Shown: positions 1 through 6,403 of the stretch, one piece after another
Layout: each line of letters begins with the position of its first letter
Position numbering within the stretch: position 1 is the first letter of the stretch
Assembly (NCBI GenBank): GCA_050290145.1
Contig: JBNKHC010000362.1
Span: 1-6,403 of the forward strand
Origin: Pelagibius sp050290145
GTDB lineage: Bacteria; Pseudomonadota; Alphaproteobacteria; Kiloniellales; Kiloniellaceae
Length of the DNA: 6,403 bases
Direction of reading: 5' to 3'
Made by a program: the position numbers and the translations under genes
The notes under the pieces: model-generated
What the model was told of the DNA's origin: nothing
Databases searched by the model: none
Seen by the model: only the letters and a program-made list of their open reading frames with translations

Positions 1-41
1 GGCGCGCTATCATGCCTCAGGGCTTGGTAGGGCGCCTATCT

Positions 42-60
42 GCCGCGCGTCAGGCGCGGC
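42..60. other. GC-rich perfect hairpin in the leader region
   Basis: GCCGCGC (42-48) and GCGCGGC (54-60) form a perfect 7-bp stem around the 5-base loop GTCAG. The bases after it on the plus strand are CTCTTG, not a proper T-run, so it is at best a weak terminator for a gene lying left of the window, or simply structure in the leader of the DUF2189 gene. A second imperfect hairpin (9-16 with 21-28) lies just before it. Otherwise bases 1-152 show nothing recognisable: no clear promoter, gene or riboswitch. Confidence 0.3.
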
Positions 61-141
61 CTCTTGCCGGGGTATGGACCGCCCCGCAGGGGAAGAGCGA
101 CGTGGGAGAAAACCCGCGCGCTGAACAAAGAACAGGTGTCC

Positions 142-147
142 GGAGGA
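142..147 (+). promoter_or_regulatory. Ribosome binding site deciding the DUF2189 gene start
   Basis: GGAGGA lies five bases before the ATG at 153. It supports that start over the in-frame ATG at 12, for which the window shows no comparable site. Confidence 0.7.
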
Positions 148-152
148 AGCTC

Positions 153-932
153 ATGGTAGCGACAGGTAAAGAGTTTCATCAGATGTTTCCACCGGTGAAC
201 CGGCTTCCGCTGGACCGCCCCTGGGCCTGGCTGGCGGCGGGCTGGGAGGATCTCAAGCGGGCGCCGGGCGTCAGCCTGGCCTATGGCGCGATCTTCACGG
301 CCATCAGCTTCGCCGTTACCGCGGGCGTCTTCTTCGTCGGGCTGGAATACCTGCTCTTTCCGCTGATGGCCGGGTTCATGCTGCTCGGCCCCATGCTGGC
401 CGTCGGCCTCTACGAGACCAGCCGGCGGCTCGAAACCGGCGAGCCGGTCTCCCTGGTCTCGGCGCTCTTCGTCGCCACCCGCTCGCCCATGCGCCTCGCC
501 TTCCTCGGCATCGTGCTCATGGCGCTGCTGCTCATCTGGATGCGCGCGGCGACCCTGCTGCTGGCGCTGTTCCTCGGCACCACGGAGTTCCCGCCCCTGG
601 CCGAGGCGGTCCCCACCCTGCTGCTGACTTCTCAGGGGGTCTCCCTGCTGGTGGTCGGCACCGGCGCCGGCGCGATCCTGGCGGCGGCGGTCTTCGCCAT
701 CAGCGTCGTCTCGGTGCCGATGCTCATGGACCGCAACGTCGACTTCATGACGGCGATCATCACCAGCCTCATCGTGGTGTGGCGCAACATCAAGCCGATG
801 CTGCTCTGGGCCTGGCTCATCGCCTTCCTGACAGCCTGCGGCCTGGTGACGCTCTACCTGGGCCTGATCATCACCTTCCCGCTGGTCGGCCACGCCACCT
901 GGCACGCCTACCGCGACACGGTGGGGCGCTAG
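153..932 (+). CDS. DUF2189 family multi-pass membrane protein
   Basis: The protein has 259 residues and unknown biochemical function. It resembles the DUF2189 family of integral membrane proteins. Family-like features are the N-terminal 'NRLPLDRPWAWLAAGWEDL' stretch (16-34), a 'YETSRRLETGE' stretch after the second helix (87-97), 'SVPMLMDRNVDF' (187-198) and a C-terminal 'PLVGHATWHAYRD' (243-255). Hydrophobic segments lie at about 43-64, 66-86, 115-140, 163-190 and 215-245, so it should sit in the inner membrane with five or six spans. The ATG at 153 was chosen because GGAGGA at 142-147 lies five bases before it and similarity begins just after. The same frame is open back to an ATG at 12, but those extra 47 residues look like read-through of a hairpin-rich leader. 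It converges on ccoS with overlapping stop codons. Family assignment is by recognition of motifs, not by a search; a role in respiration would be a guess from position only. Confidence 0.88.
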   Translation: MVATGKEFHQMFPPVNRLPLDRPWAWLAAGWEDLKRAPGVSLAYGAIFTAISFAVTAGVFFVGLEYLLFPLMAGFMLLGPMLAVGLYETSRRLETGEPVSLVSALFVATRSPMRLAFLGIVLMALLLIWMRAATLLLALFLGTTEFPPLAEAVPTLLLTSQGVSLLVVGTGAGAILAAAVFAISVVSVPMLMDRNVDFMTAIITSLIVVWRNIKPMLLWAWLIAFLTACGLVTLYLGLIITFPLVGHATWHAYRDTVGR

Positions 933-1132
933 CCGGCCTGATTTTCTGACGGAGTCTTGTGGCTGCCGACCTCGGGCGGCAGCGGCGCGTCGTCATCGTC
1001 ATCCAGGAGGATGCGGTGGGCGGCGCCGTCCAGGTCGTCGAACTGGCCGCTCTTCAGCGCCCAAAGGAACGCCCCGAGGCCCAGCAGGCCCAGCAGCAAT
1101 GCCGCCGGGATGAGATAGATCAGCGCGCTCAT
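929..1132 (-). CDS. ccoS: cbb3-type cytochrome oxidase assembly protein CcoS
   Basis: This 67-residue protein belongs to the CcoS/FixS family, small single-span inner-membrane proteins needed to make active cbb3 oxidase. Mutants in studied species lack the heme and copper cofactors of the catalytic subunit. Visible features are an N-terminal membrane helix (about 4-27), then the family hallmark 'SGQFDDLDGAAHRIL' (28-42) and an acidic run of five aspartates (43-47). The rest is a short polar tail. The length is normal for the family. The start codon shares ATGA (1129-1132) with the stop of ccoI, so translation is probably coupled. It is the last gene of the ccoGHIS set, and its stop overlaps the stop of the convergent DUF2189 gene at CTAG (929-932). 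No intrinsic terminator is visible after it, so transcripts may run antisense into the neighbour. Confidence 0.96.
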   Translation of the reverse strand: MSALIYLIPAALLLGLLGLGAFLWALKSGQFDDLDGAAHRILLDDDDDAPLPPEVGSHKTPSENQAG

Positions 1133-3528
1133 TCCGCCGCCTCCGGGGCGCAGGCCGCGGCGCTGGCGCCGGCGCGCGGCGCCGCGATCTTCAGGCTGCC
1201 CAGGTTGAGGCGCATGGCATTGGCGGTGACCACGATGGAGGAGGCCGACATGGCCACGGCGGCGATCAGCGGCGTCACCAGCCCGGCCACGGCGATGGGC
1301 ACGGCGATGACGTTGTAGGAGAAGGCGAGGCCGAAGTTCTGCAGCACCAGGCGGCGCGCGCGGCGCGCGGTGTCCAGGGCCTCGGCGATGGGCGCCAGAC
1401 GCTCGCCCTGGAAGATGATGTCGGCGGCGATCTGGCTGACGTCGGCGGCCTCGGCCGGCGACAGCGAGGCGAAGGCGGCGGCCAGCGCCGGGGCGTCGTT
1501 GAGGCCGTCGCCGATCATCGCGGTCTTGCGGCCCTCGGCGGCCAGGGCGTGCAGGCGGGCGATCTTGTCCGCCGGGCGGCAGTCGCCCTGCCAGGCGGTG
1601 ATGCCCAGCTGGCCGGCGAGATCACTGACCACCGCGCTGCGGTCGCCGGACAGCAGCTCGACCCGGAAGCCGCGGTCCTGCAGGTGGGCGATCACCTGGG
1701 CGGCGTCGCTGCGCGGGGCGTCGCGGAAGGCGAAACGCCGCGGCGCCCGGCCGGGGCCCGTCAGCCACAGCTCCATGGCGGCGCTTTCGATGCCGTCATC
1801 GCCGGCCTCCTCGCCGAGGCCGCACCAGCCGCGGCGGCCCAGGCGCAGGGTTTCTCCCTCGACCACCGCTTCCAGGCCGTCGCCCGGATGCTCGGTGACG
1901 CTGACCTGGCGCGGCGCGACCTCACCCGCCGCCCGGCAGAGCGCGCGGGCCAGCGGGTGACGGCTCTCGGCGGCGATGGCGGCGGCCAGCGCCAGTTCTT
2001 CGGCGGGGACGTCCTGGCGGTTCTGCAGCTCCGGGCGGCCGCTGGTCAGGGTGCCGGTCTTGTCGAAGACCAGGGTATCGACGGCGGCCAGGCGCTCCAG
2101 GGCGTCGGCCGACTTCACCAGCACGCCGCGCTTCAAGAGGCGGCCCACGGCGGCGACCTGCACGGCCGGCACCGCCAGGCCCAGGGCGCAGGGGCAGGTG
2201 ATGATCAGGACGGCGATGGCGTGCAGCAGCGCGCCCTGCCAGGGGATATCGGTCAAGGCCAGCCAGCCGGCCAGCGTCGCGCCGGCCAGGATGTGCACCG
2301 CCGGGGCGTAGACCCGCGCCACCCGGTCGGCCAGGCGCACGTAGCGGTCGCGGCTCTGCTCGGCGGTCTCCATCAGGCGCACGATCTCGGCCAGCAGGCT
2401 CGACTCGGCGGTCTTGGTGACGGTGATGCGCAGGGCGCCGTCGCCGTTCACCGTGCCGGCGAAGACCTCGCTGCCGGGCACGGCCGGGCGCGGCAGGCTC
2501 TCGCCGGTCAGCAGCGAGGTGTCGACCTCGGAGCGGCCGAGGCTCACCAGGCCGTCGACGGGAATGCGCTCGCCAGGGGCCACGGCGACGGTCATGCCGG
2601 GCTCCAGCCGGTTGAGGGGCAGGCTGGTGAGCCGCCCCTCGGCGTCGACCACCATGGCGGCGGTGGCGCGCAGGGCGGTCAGGTTCTCCGCCGCCGATCG
2701 GGCGCGCCCGCGCAGCCGCAGATCCAGGAAACGGCCGACCAGCAGGAAGAACAGCAGCATCACCGCGGCATCGAAGTAGACGTGGTCGCCGTGGCGCAGG
2801 GTTTCCGAGAGGCTCATGCCTGCTGCCAGGATGACGCCGAGCGAGATCGGCACGTCCATGTTGGTGCTGCCGCTGCGCAGCACGAGCAGCGCGGAGCGGA
2901 AGAAGGGCCGGCCGGCATAGGCGATGGCGGGCAGGGCGATGAGGGCCGAGACCCAGTGCATCAGCGCGCGCGTCGCCGGGCCCATGTCCTCGGCCAGGCC
3001 GCTCCACACCGAGACCGAGAGCAGCATGACGTTGCCGGCGGCGAAGCCGGCGACCGCCAGAGCGCGCAGCAGTTCGCGGCTTTCGCCCGCCTCGGCGCTT
3101 TCGATCTGTCCGGCGTCCAGCGGGATCAGGCGGTAGCCCTTGGCGGCGACCGCGGCCAGCAGCGGCTCGGCGTCGGTCTCGGCGGGGTTCCACTGCAGCT
3201 TCAGGCGCCGGGTGCTGAGGTTGACCCGCGCCTTCTCCAGCCCCGGCCTGCCCTCGACGGCGCTCTCGATGGCGCGGATGCAGCTCGGGCAGTGCAGGTT
3301 CTGCACGACGAGCGTCAGCTCTTCGCTGCCGTCCTGGTGACGGACGATGTGGTCGGCGAAGTCCTCCAGCCGCAGATCCGGCGCCGCCTCCTCGGCGGCC
3401 GCGGCGATGCCGCCGCCGGGACAGCAGCCCAGCATGGCGGCGGCCTCGGCGTCGCCCGGCTTGGGCCGGGCCGGCGCATTGGGCCCCCCTTCGCTTCTGG
3501 GGTCTGCCTGCGGGCTTACTTGAACCAT
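1129..3528 (-). CDS. ccoI: Copper-transporting P1B-type ATPase CcoI (FixI)
   Basis: This 799-residue heavy-metal ATPase moves copper across the inner membrane for insertion into the cbb3 oxidase; the CcoI/FixI group serves cofactor assembly rather than copper resistance. In order are: a Cys-Cys pair near the N-terminus (35-36), a heavy-metal-associated domain with the metal-binding pair in 'HCPSC' (C80, C83), actuator motif TGES (341-344), the membrane metal site CPC (445-447), phosphorylation motif DKTGT (D489), the nucleotide-binding HP pair (524-525), GDGLNDAP (673-680), and a last helix pair with 'YN' (738-739) and 'MSASS' (760-764). All key residues are present, so it should be active. 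The start at 3528 overlaps the ccoH end by 13 bases, but its Shine-Dalgarno is poor. An alternative ATG at 3435 has GAGG eight bases upstream and would place the Cys pair at residues 4-5. The ccoG/H/S neighbours separate it from CopA-type exporters. Confidence 0.97.
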   Translation of the reverse strand: MVQVSPQADPRSEGGPNAPARPKPGDAEAAAMLGCCPGGGIAAAAEEAAPDLRLEDFADHIVRHQDGSEELTLVVQNLHCPSCIRAIESAVEGRPGLEKARVNLSTRRLKLQWNPAETDAEPLLAAVAAKGYRLIPLDAGQIESAEAGESRELLRALAVAGFAAGNVMLLSVSVWSGLAEDMGPATRALMHWVSALIALPAIAYAGRPFFRSALLVLRSGSTNMDVPISLGVILAAGMSLSETLRHGDHVYFDAAVMLLFFLLVGRFLDLRLRGRARSAAENLTALRATAAMVVDAEGRLTSLPLNRLEPGMTVAVAPGERIPVDGLVSLGRSEVDTSLLTGESLPRPAVPGSEVFAGTVNGDGALRITVTKTAESSLLAEIVRLMETAEQSRDRYVRLADRVARVYAPAVHILAGATLAGWLALTDIPWQGALLHAIAVLIITCPCALGLAVPAVQVAAVGRLLKRGVLVKSADALERLAAVDTLVFDKTGTLTSGRPELQNRQDVPAEELALAAAIAAESRHPLARALCRAAGEVAPRQVSVTEHPGDGLEAVVEGETLRLGRRGWCGLGEEAGDDGIESAAMELWLTGPGRAPRRFAFRDAPRSDAAQVIAHLQDRGFRVELLSGDRSAVVSDLAGQLGITAWQGDCRPADKIARLHALAAEGRKTAMIGDGLNDAPALAAAFASLSPAEAADVSQIAADIIFQGERLAPIAEALDTARRARRLVLQNFGLAFSYNVIAVPIAVAGLVTPLIAAVAMSASSIVVTANAMRLNLGSLKIAAPRAGASAAACAPEAAE

Positions 3529-4022
3529 AGCCTTGTCTTCATCTCGAAGGGCGGATTGCGGCCGTCGTCGGCGGTGACCTCCAGGTCCCAGTTGCCGCGC
3601 CGGGGCAGCGCCACCACGGTGCTGTAGGCGCCGGGGGCATCCTCGCGCCAGGCCAGCGCCTGGTCCAGGCCCTCGTGGGTCGGTCGGCGCAGGGTTCCTT
3701 TCAGGGCCAGGCCGCTGAGCGGCGCGCCGGCACCGTCGGTCAGGGTGACGGTGATGCTGTCCTCGCCGGCGCCGGCCTGGCCTGCGCCCTTTGCGACAGT
3801 GACGTCGCCCCGCCAGCCCAGCTCGTGCAGGGTTTGGCGCGCTTCCAGCACCTTATTGTAGGCCAGGCCCTCCTGGTAGGGGTTTTCCCGCGTGACGCCG
3901 GTGAAGGTGTCGATCGCCAGATAGACGAAGACCAGGTTCACCGCGATGATCACGCCGAACATCGCCAGCACACCGAAGAGGACGTGCTTGCCGCGGAGAA
4001 CGAAGCCGTTGTCCTGCGCCAT
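3516..4022 (-). CDS. ccoH: cbb3-type cytochrome oxidase assembly protein CcoH (FixH)
   Basis: The FixH/CcoH family protein has 168 residues and is anchored in the inner membrane by one N-terminal helix (about 14-36), with a periplasmic domain of about 130 residues. In studied species CcoH interacts with the cbb3 oxidase and with CcoP during late assembly. The family signature 'NPYQEGLAYN' is at 47-56, followed by a beta-rich domain with 'RRPTHEGLD' (112-120) and 'GNWDLEVTADDG' (143-154). The start region reads GTGATG: GTG at 4025 gives a GTGA overlap with the ccoG stop, and ATG at 4022 gives a TGATG overlap. AGGGGG lies five or eight bases upstream and serves either. I chose ATG; the difference is one residue. 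The end overlaps the ccoI start by 13 bases, consistent with coupled translation. Confidence 0.94.
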   Translation of the reverse strand: MAQDNGFVLRGKHVLFGVLAMFGVIIAVNLVFVYLAIDTFTGVTRENPYQEGLAYNKVLEARQTLHELGWRGDVTVAKGAGQAGAGEDSITVTLTDGAGAPLSGLALKGTLRRPTHEGLDQALAWREDAPGAYSTVVALPRRGNWDLEVTADDGRNPPFEMKTRLWFK

Positions 4023-5518
4023 CACTTCGGCCCCCTGAAGACGGAGTCGTAGGTTACCTGCGCGCCGTCGGCCTTGTCGGTGATCACGAAGCGCAGGTCG
4101 AGGGCGTCGTCCTCCAGGCTGTCGCGCGGCGCCGAGACGAAGACCCGGTAGCTTTCCAGGTCGTCGGGATCGACCCGCAGGTCCGCGGCCGTAGCGTCGG
4201 CGCCGACGACGTCGATGCTGGCGCCGGGCAGGCCTTCCACCCCCAGGGTGAAGTGGCGCTCGGCATGCTGCTTGTTGATGATTTTCACGGTGTAGCCGTT
4301 GCGGATCGAGCCGTCCGACAGGGTGACGAATAGCGGATTGCGGTCGCGCAGGATGTTCACGTCCAGGTCGCTGCGGGTCACCAGGGTGAACAGCATGATC
4401 AGGCTGACCACCGCGATGATGCCCGTGTAGATCAGCGTGCGCGGCCGGATAAGGCGCAGGCGCGGTTTCTCGCCGGCGCGCACCCGCTCCACGTTGGCCA
4501 GGGTGTCGTAGGAGATCAGGTTGCGCGGCAGGCCGACCTTATCCATCACGCCGTTGCAGGCGTCGATGCACAGCGCGCAGGTGATGCACTCCAGCTGCTG
4601 GCCGTCGCGGATGTCGATGCCCATGGGGCAGACCGCGACGCACTGGTTGCAGTCGATGCAGTCGCCCAGGTCCGTCGGATGGGTGCCCTTCTTGCGGGCG
4701 CCGCGCGGCTCGCCGCGGTCCTCGTGATAGGTGATGACCAGCGACTCTTCGTCCAGCAGGCCGCCCTGGATGCGCGGCCAGGGGCACATGTAGGTGCAGA
4801 CCTGTTCGCGGGCCAGGCCGCCCAGCAGGTAGGTGGTGAAGGTCAGGGTCGCGATGGTGACATAGGCCACGGCCGGGGCGTCGAAGGTCACCAGCTGGTG
4901 GGCCAGGGTCGGCGCGTCGGCGAAGTAGAAGACCCAGGCACCGCCGGTGCCGGCGGCGATCACCACCCAGGTGACGTGGGTCGCCGCCTTGCGCCAGATC
5001 TTGTTGCCGGTCCAGGGGGACTTGTCCATGCGGATGCGCGAGGCGCGGTCGCCCTGAAAGAAGCGTTCCACGGCGATGAAGAGGTCCGTCCAGACCGTCT
5101 GCGGGCAGGTGTAGCCGCACCACACCCGCCCGGCCAGGGAGGTGACCAGGAACAGGCCGATGGCCGCCAGGATCAGCAGGCCGGTGATGTAGTAGACCTC
5201 CTGCGGCCAGATCTCGATGAAGAAGAAATAGAAGCGGCGGTTGGCCATGTCGATCAGGATGGCCTGATCGGGCGCATGTGTGCCGCGGTCCCATCTGAGC
5301 CAGGGCGTCACGTAATAGATGCCCAGCGTGATCAGCATGATGATCCATTTGAGCCGGCGGAATCGCCCTTCCGCGCGTTTCGGGAAAATCTGCTCGCGCG
5401 CCGCGTATAACGGCTGCGCTTTTTGCTTCGCGCCGGCATTGACCGGCTGGACGTCCAAGGGCGCAGGCGCGCTCGCGGCATCCGGGTTCAGTTCTTGCGT
5501 GCTGGGCTGATGTTCCAT
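4022..5518 (-). CDS. ccoG: cbb3 oxidase assembly iron-sulfur protein CcoG (FixG/RdxA), cupric reductase
   Basis: The protein has 498 residues, a usual size for CcoG. It is a polytopic inner-membrane protein with two [4Fe-4S] clusters; in Rhodobacter capsulatus, CcoG was shown to reduce Cu(II) to Cu(I) for cbb3 assembly. The conserved N-terminal block 'LYAAREQIFPKRAEGRF' is at 37-53. Membrane segments are at about 58-73, 107-129, 183-201, 217-235 and 361-380. Extra conserved cysteine pairs sit in 'CGYTCP' (C134, C138) and 'CTYMCP' (C241, C245). The ferredoxin-type cysteines are C287/290/293/297 and C311/314/317/321. The end, from about 385, is the beta-rich FixG C-terminal domain. The frame is open to an ATG at 5713, but that would run into the divergent symporter gene. 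I prefer 5518 over 5551 because an FNR/FixK box at 5571-5584, acting at the usual -41.5, puts transcription start near 5536, after 5551. Neither start has a strong ribosome site. Confidence 0.95.
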   Translation of the reverse strand: MEHQPSTQELNPDAASAPAPLDVQPVNAGAKQKAQPLYAAREQIFPKRAEGRFRRLKWIIMLITLGIYYVTPWLRWDRGTHAPDQAILIDMANRRFYFFFIEIWPQEVYYITGLLILAAIGLFLVTSLAGRVWCGYTCPQTVWTDLFIAVERFFQGDRASRIRMDKSPWTGNKIWRKAATHVTWVVIAAGTGGAWVFYFADAPTLAHQLVTFDAPAVAYVTIATLTFTTYLLGGLAREQVCTYMCPWPRIQGGLLDEESLVITYHEDRGEPRGARKKGTHPTDLGDCIDCNQCVAVCPMGIDIRDGQQLECITCALCIDACNGVMDKVGLPRNLISYDTLANVERVRAGEKPRLRLIRPRTLIYTGIIAVVSLIMLFTLVTRSDLDVNILRDRNPLFVTLSDGSIRNGYTVKIINKQHAERHFTLGVEGLPGASIDVVGADATAADLRVDPDDLESYRVFVSAPRDSLEDDALDLRFVITDKADGAQVTYDSVFRGPK

Positions 5519-5570
5519 GTCGGGCCACTTCTTTCCGCGACCAGATGGCATTTCGCAAAGCCGCTTCGCT

Positions 5571-5584
5571 TTGACTTGCGTCAA
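5571..5584. promoter_or_regulatory. FNR/FixK-type anaerobox
   Basis: TTGACTTGCGTCAA is a perfect inverted repeat TTGAC-N4-GTCAA, matching the binding site of the CRP/FNR-family regulators FNR, FixK and AadR. It lies between divergent ccoG and the AGCS symporter gene. Its centre (5577.5) is about 59 bases before the ccoG ATG at 5518 and about 107 bases before the symporter ATG at 5685. A class II position (-41.5) for ccoG would put transcription start near 5536, giving an 18-base leader. Low-oxygen induction of ccoGHIS by FNR or FixK is well known in other alphaproteobacteria. The -10 sequences are weak in both directions, so direction is inferred from gene function. Confidence 0.85.
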
Positions 5585-5667
5585 CTGGGCGGGCCGGACG
5601 GCAAGATTAAGGTGTTCGACAGATGCATTTTTTCCGGCATAGTGCCCCTTCCGTGTCATTTTGTCAT

Positions 5668-5675
5668 AGGAGGGG
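5668..5675 (+). promoter_or_regulatory. Strong ribosome binding site of the AGCS symporter gene
   Basis: AGGAGGGG ends nine bases before the ATG at 5685. It fixes the start of this gene and therefore rules out the longest ccoG frame, which would cover the site on the other strand. Confidence 0.85.
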
Positions 5676-5684
5676 ACCGGTAGT

Positions 5685-6403
5685 ATGAACGCGATCATCG
5701 ATTTTCTGAACACGATCTTCTGGGGCTACGTATTGATTTACGGGCTGCTGGCTGTCGGGATCTTCTTCACCGTCCGGCTGGGTTTCCTCCAGTTCAGGCA
5801 CTTTCCCGAATTCTTTCGCGTCCTGCGCGCCAGCCGGGAGACCGACCGCGCCGGCATTACGCCGCTGCAGGCGCTGACCGTCAGCCTTGCATCGCGCGTC
5901 GGCACCGGCAACCTCGCCGGCGTCGCGGTGGCGCTGACGCTGGGCGGACCGGGCGCGATCTTCTGGATGTGGATGGTCGCACTGGTCGGCATGGCGACGG
6001 CCTATGCGGAATCGACGCTGGCGCAGCTCTACAAGACCCGCAATGCGGAGGGGAACTATCGCGGCGGCCCGGCCTTCTACATCGCGCGCGGTCTCGGCCT
6101 TCCCTGGGCCGGCGGCATTTTCTCGGTCTGCCTCATCCTGTCCTTCGGACTGGTCTTCAACGCCGTGCAGGCCAATTCGATCGCCGGTGCGGTCGAGACC
6201 GCCTTCGGCCTGCCGACCTGGGCCTGTGGCCTGCTGCTCGCCGTACTGACGGCTATCGTCATCTTCGGCGGCATCAAGCAGATCGCCCGCGTCGCGGAAA
6301 TCGTCGTGCCCTTCATGGCGGTCGCCTATCTGCTCGTCGCGATCTTCGTGATCGTCGTCAACATCACGGCCGTGCCGGGCGTCATCGGCATGATCATCGG
6401 CAA
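5685..6403 (+). CDS. Alanine/glycine:cation symporter (AGCS family), N-terminal part
   Basis: Only the first 239 codons are visible; the frame is open at the window end, and full-length members have roughly 450-500 residues and 10-11 helices. AGCS transporters import alanine, glycine or related small amino acids with Na+ (or H+) across the inner membrane. Family features seen are 'LTVSLASRVGTGNLAGVAVAL' region (64-84) with the conserved GTGN (73-76), 'GGPGAIFWMWMVALVGMATAYAEST' region (87-111), 'YRGGPAFYIARGLG' (125-138), and 'FGLVFNAVQANSI' (154-166). Hydrophobic segments occur at about 11-32, 66-86, 90-110, 144-163, 179-197 and 207-227. A strong ribosome site at 5668-5675 supports the start. 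It is divergent from ccoG and shares a 166-base intergenic region with the anaerobox, but no functional link to the oxidase is known. The exact substrate cannot be told from this part. Confidence 0.93.
   Translation, partial: MNAIIDFLNTIFWGYVLIYGLLAVGIFFTVRLGFLQFRHFPEFFRVLRASRETDRAGITPLQALTVSLASRVGTGNLAGVAVALTLGGPGAIFWMWMVALVGMATAYAESTLAQLYKTRNAEGNYRGGPAFYIARGLGLPWAGGIFSVCLILSFGLVFNAVQANSIAGAVETAFGLPTWACGLLLAVLTAIVIFGGIKQIARVAEIVVPFMAVAYLLVAIFVIVVNITAVPGVIGMIIG

Noticed and set aside
61..130. Possible sigma-70-like promoter with TTGCCG at 64-69
   Set aside because: No acceptable -10 hexamer occurs at 16-18 bases spacing.
128..170. Resemblance of the bases around the DUF2189 start to the SRP RNA core (GTCCGGA-GGAAGC)
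   Set aside because: The core is missing a base, the pairing flanks of SRP RNA are absent and the stretch is explained by a ribosome site and start codon.
36..905. Minus-strand open frame (289 codons) opposite the DUF2189 gene
   Set aside because: Highly charged low-complexity translation (Q, E, D, H, R) typical of the antisense of a membrane protein; the plus strand shows conserved family motifs and a ribosome site.
1922..3193. Minus-strand open frame (423 codons) within ccoI in another frame
   Set aside because: Arginine/proline-rich out-of-frame reading of ccoI, with no membrane segments or motifs.
1549..3627. Long plus-strand open frame (692 codons) opposite ccoI
   Set aside because: Its translation is a low-complexity mix rich in Q, G, A, H and R with no recognisable domain, as expected from the antisense of a GC-rich gene; the minus strand carries an intact ATPase with all its motifs.
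4539..5558. Minus-strand open frame (339 codons) inside ccoG, and the plus-strand frame at 4679-5410
   Set aside because: Both are shifted or antisense readings of ccoG, whose true frame has the complete set of cluster-binding cysteines.
5655..5667. Short direct repeat GTCAT (5655-5659 and 5663-5667) before the symporter gene
   Set aside because: Five bases repeated once is expected by chance; no matching regulator site is recognised.
5519..5713. N-terminal extension of ccoG to the ATG at 5713
   Set aside because: It would overlap the start and ribosome site of the divergent symporter gene and run through the anaerobox; similarity to CcoG begins only well after 5518.

Overview
The window looks like part of the chromosome of a GC-rich alphaproteobacterium that can respire at low oxygen. 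The basis is high GC with strong G/C preference at third codon positions, a ccoGHIS (fixGHIS) set for assembling cbb3-type cytochrome c oxidase, and a perfect FNR/FixK-type 'anaerobox'. A member of Rhodospirillales or a related order would fit, but no rRNA or species marker is present, so the placement is an inference.

Layout. Bases 1-152 hold no convincing gene; two GC-rich hairpins lie there, ahead of a plus-strand gene for a DUF2189 multi-pass membrane protein (153-932). Its stop codon overlaps, tail to tail, the stop codon of ccoS. From 5518 down to 929 the minus strand carries one compact operon in the order ccoG, ccoH, ccoI, ccoS, with every junction overlapping by 1 to 13 bases. Upstream of ccoG is a 166-base divergent intergenic region with the anaerobox at 5571-5584. 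Beyond it, from 5685, an alanine/glycine:cation symporter (AGCS family) gene reads rightward and is cut by the window end.

How the genes work together. CcoG is a membrane iron-sulfur protein (a cupric reductase in studied species), CcoI is a copper-transporting P1B-type ATPase, and CcoH and CcoS are small membrane assembly factors. Together they supply copper to, and help mature, the cbb3 oxidase used when oxygen is scarce. The structural genes ccoNOQP are not next to ccoG, where they commonly lie; the symporter gene is there instead. The likely reading is that ccoGHIS is its own FNR/FixK-controlled transcription unit.

I see no mobile element, CRISPR array, tRNA or rRNA, and no evidence of an undescribed system. 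The many long open frames opposite the real genes are by-products of high GC. The points most worth a second look are the anaerobox and its bearing on the ccoG start and on the divergent symporter, the separation from ccoNOQP, and the DUF2189 gene packed against ccoS.
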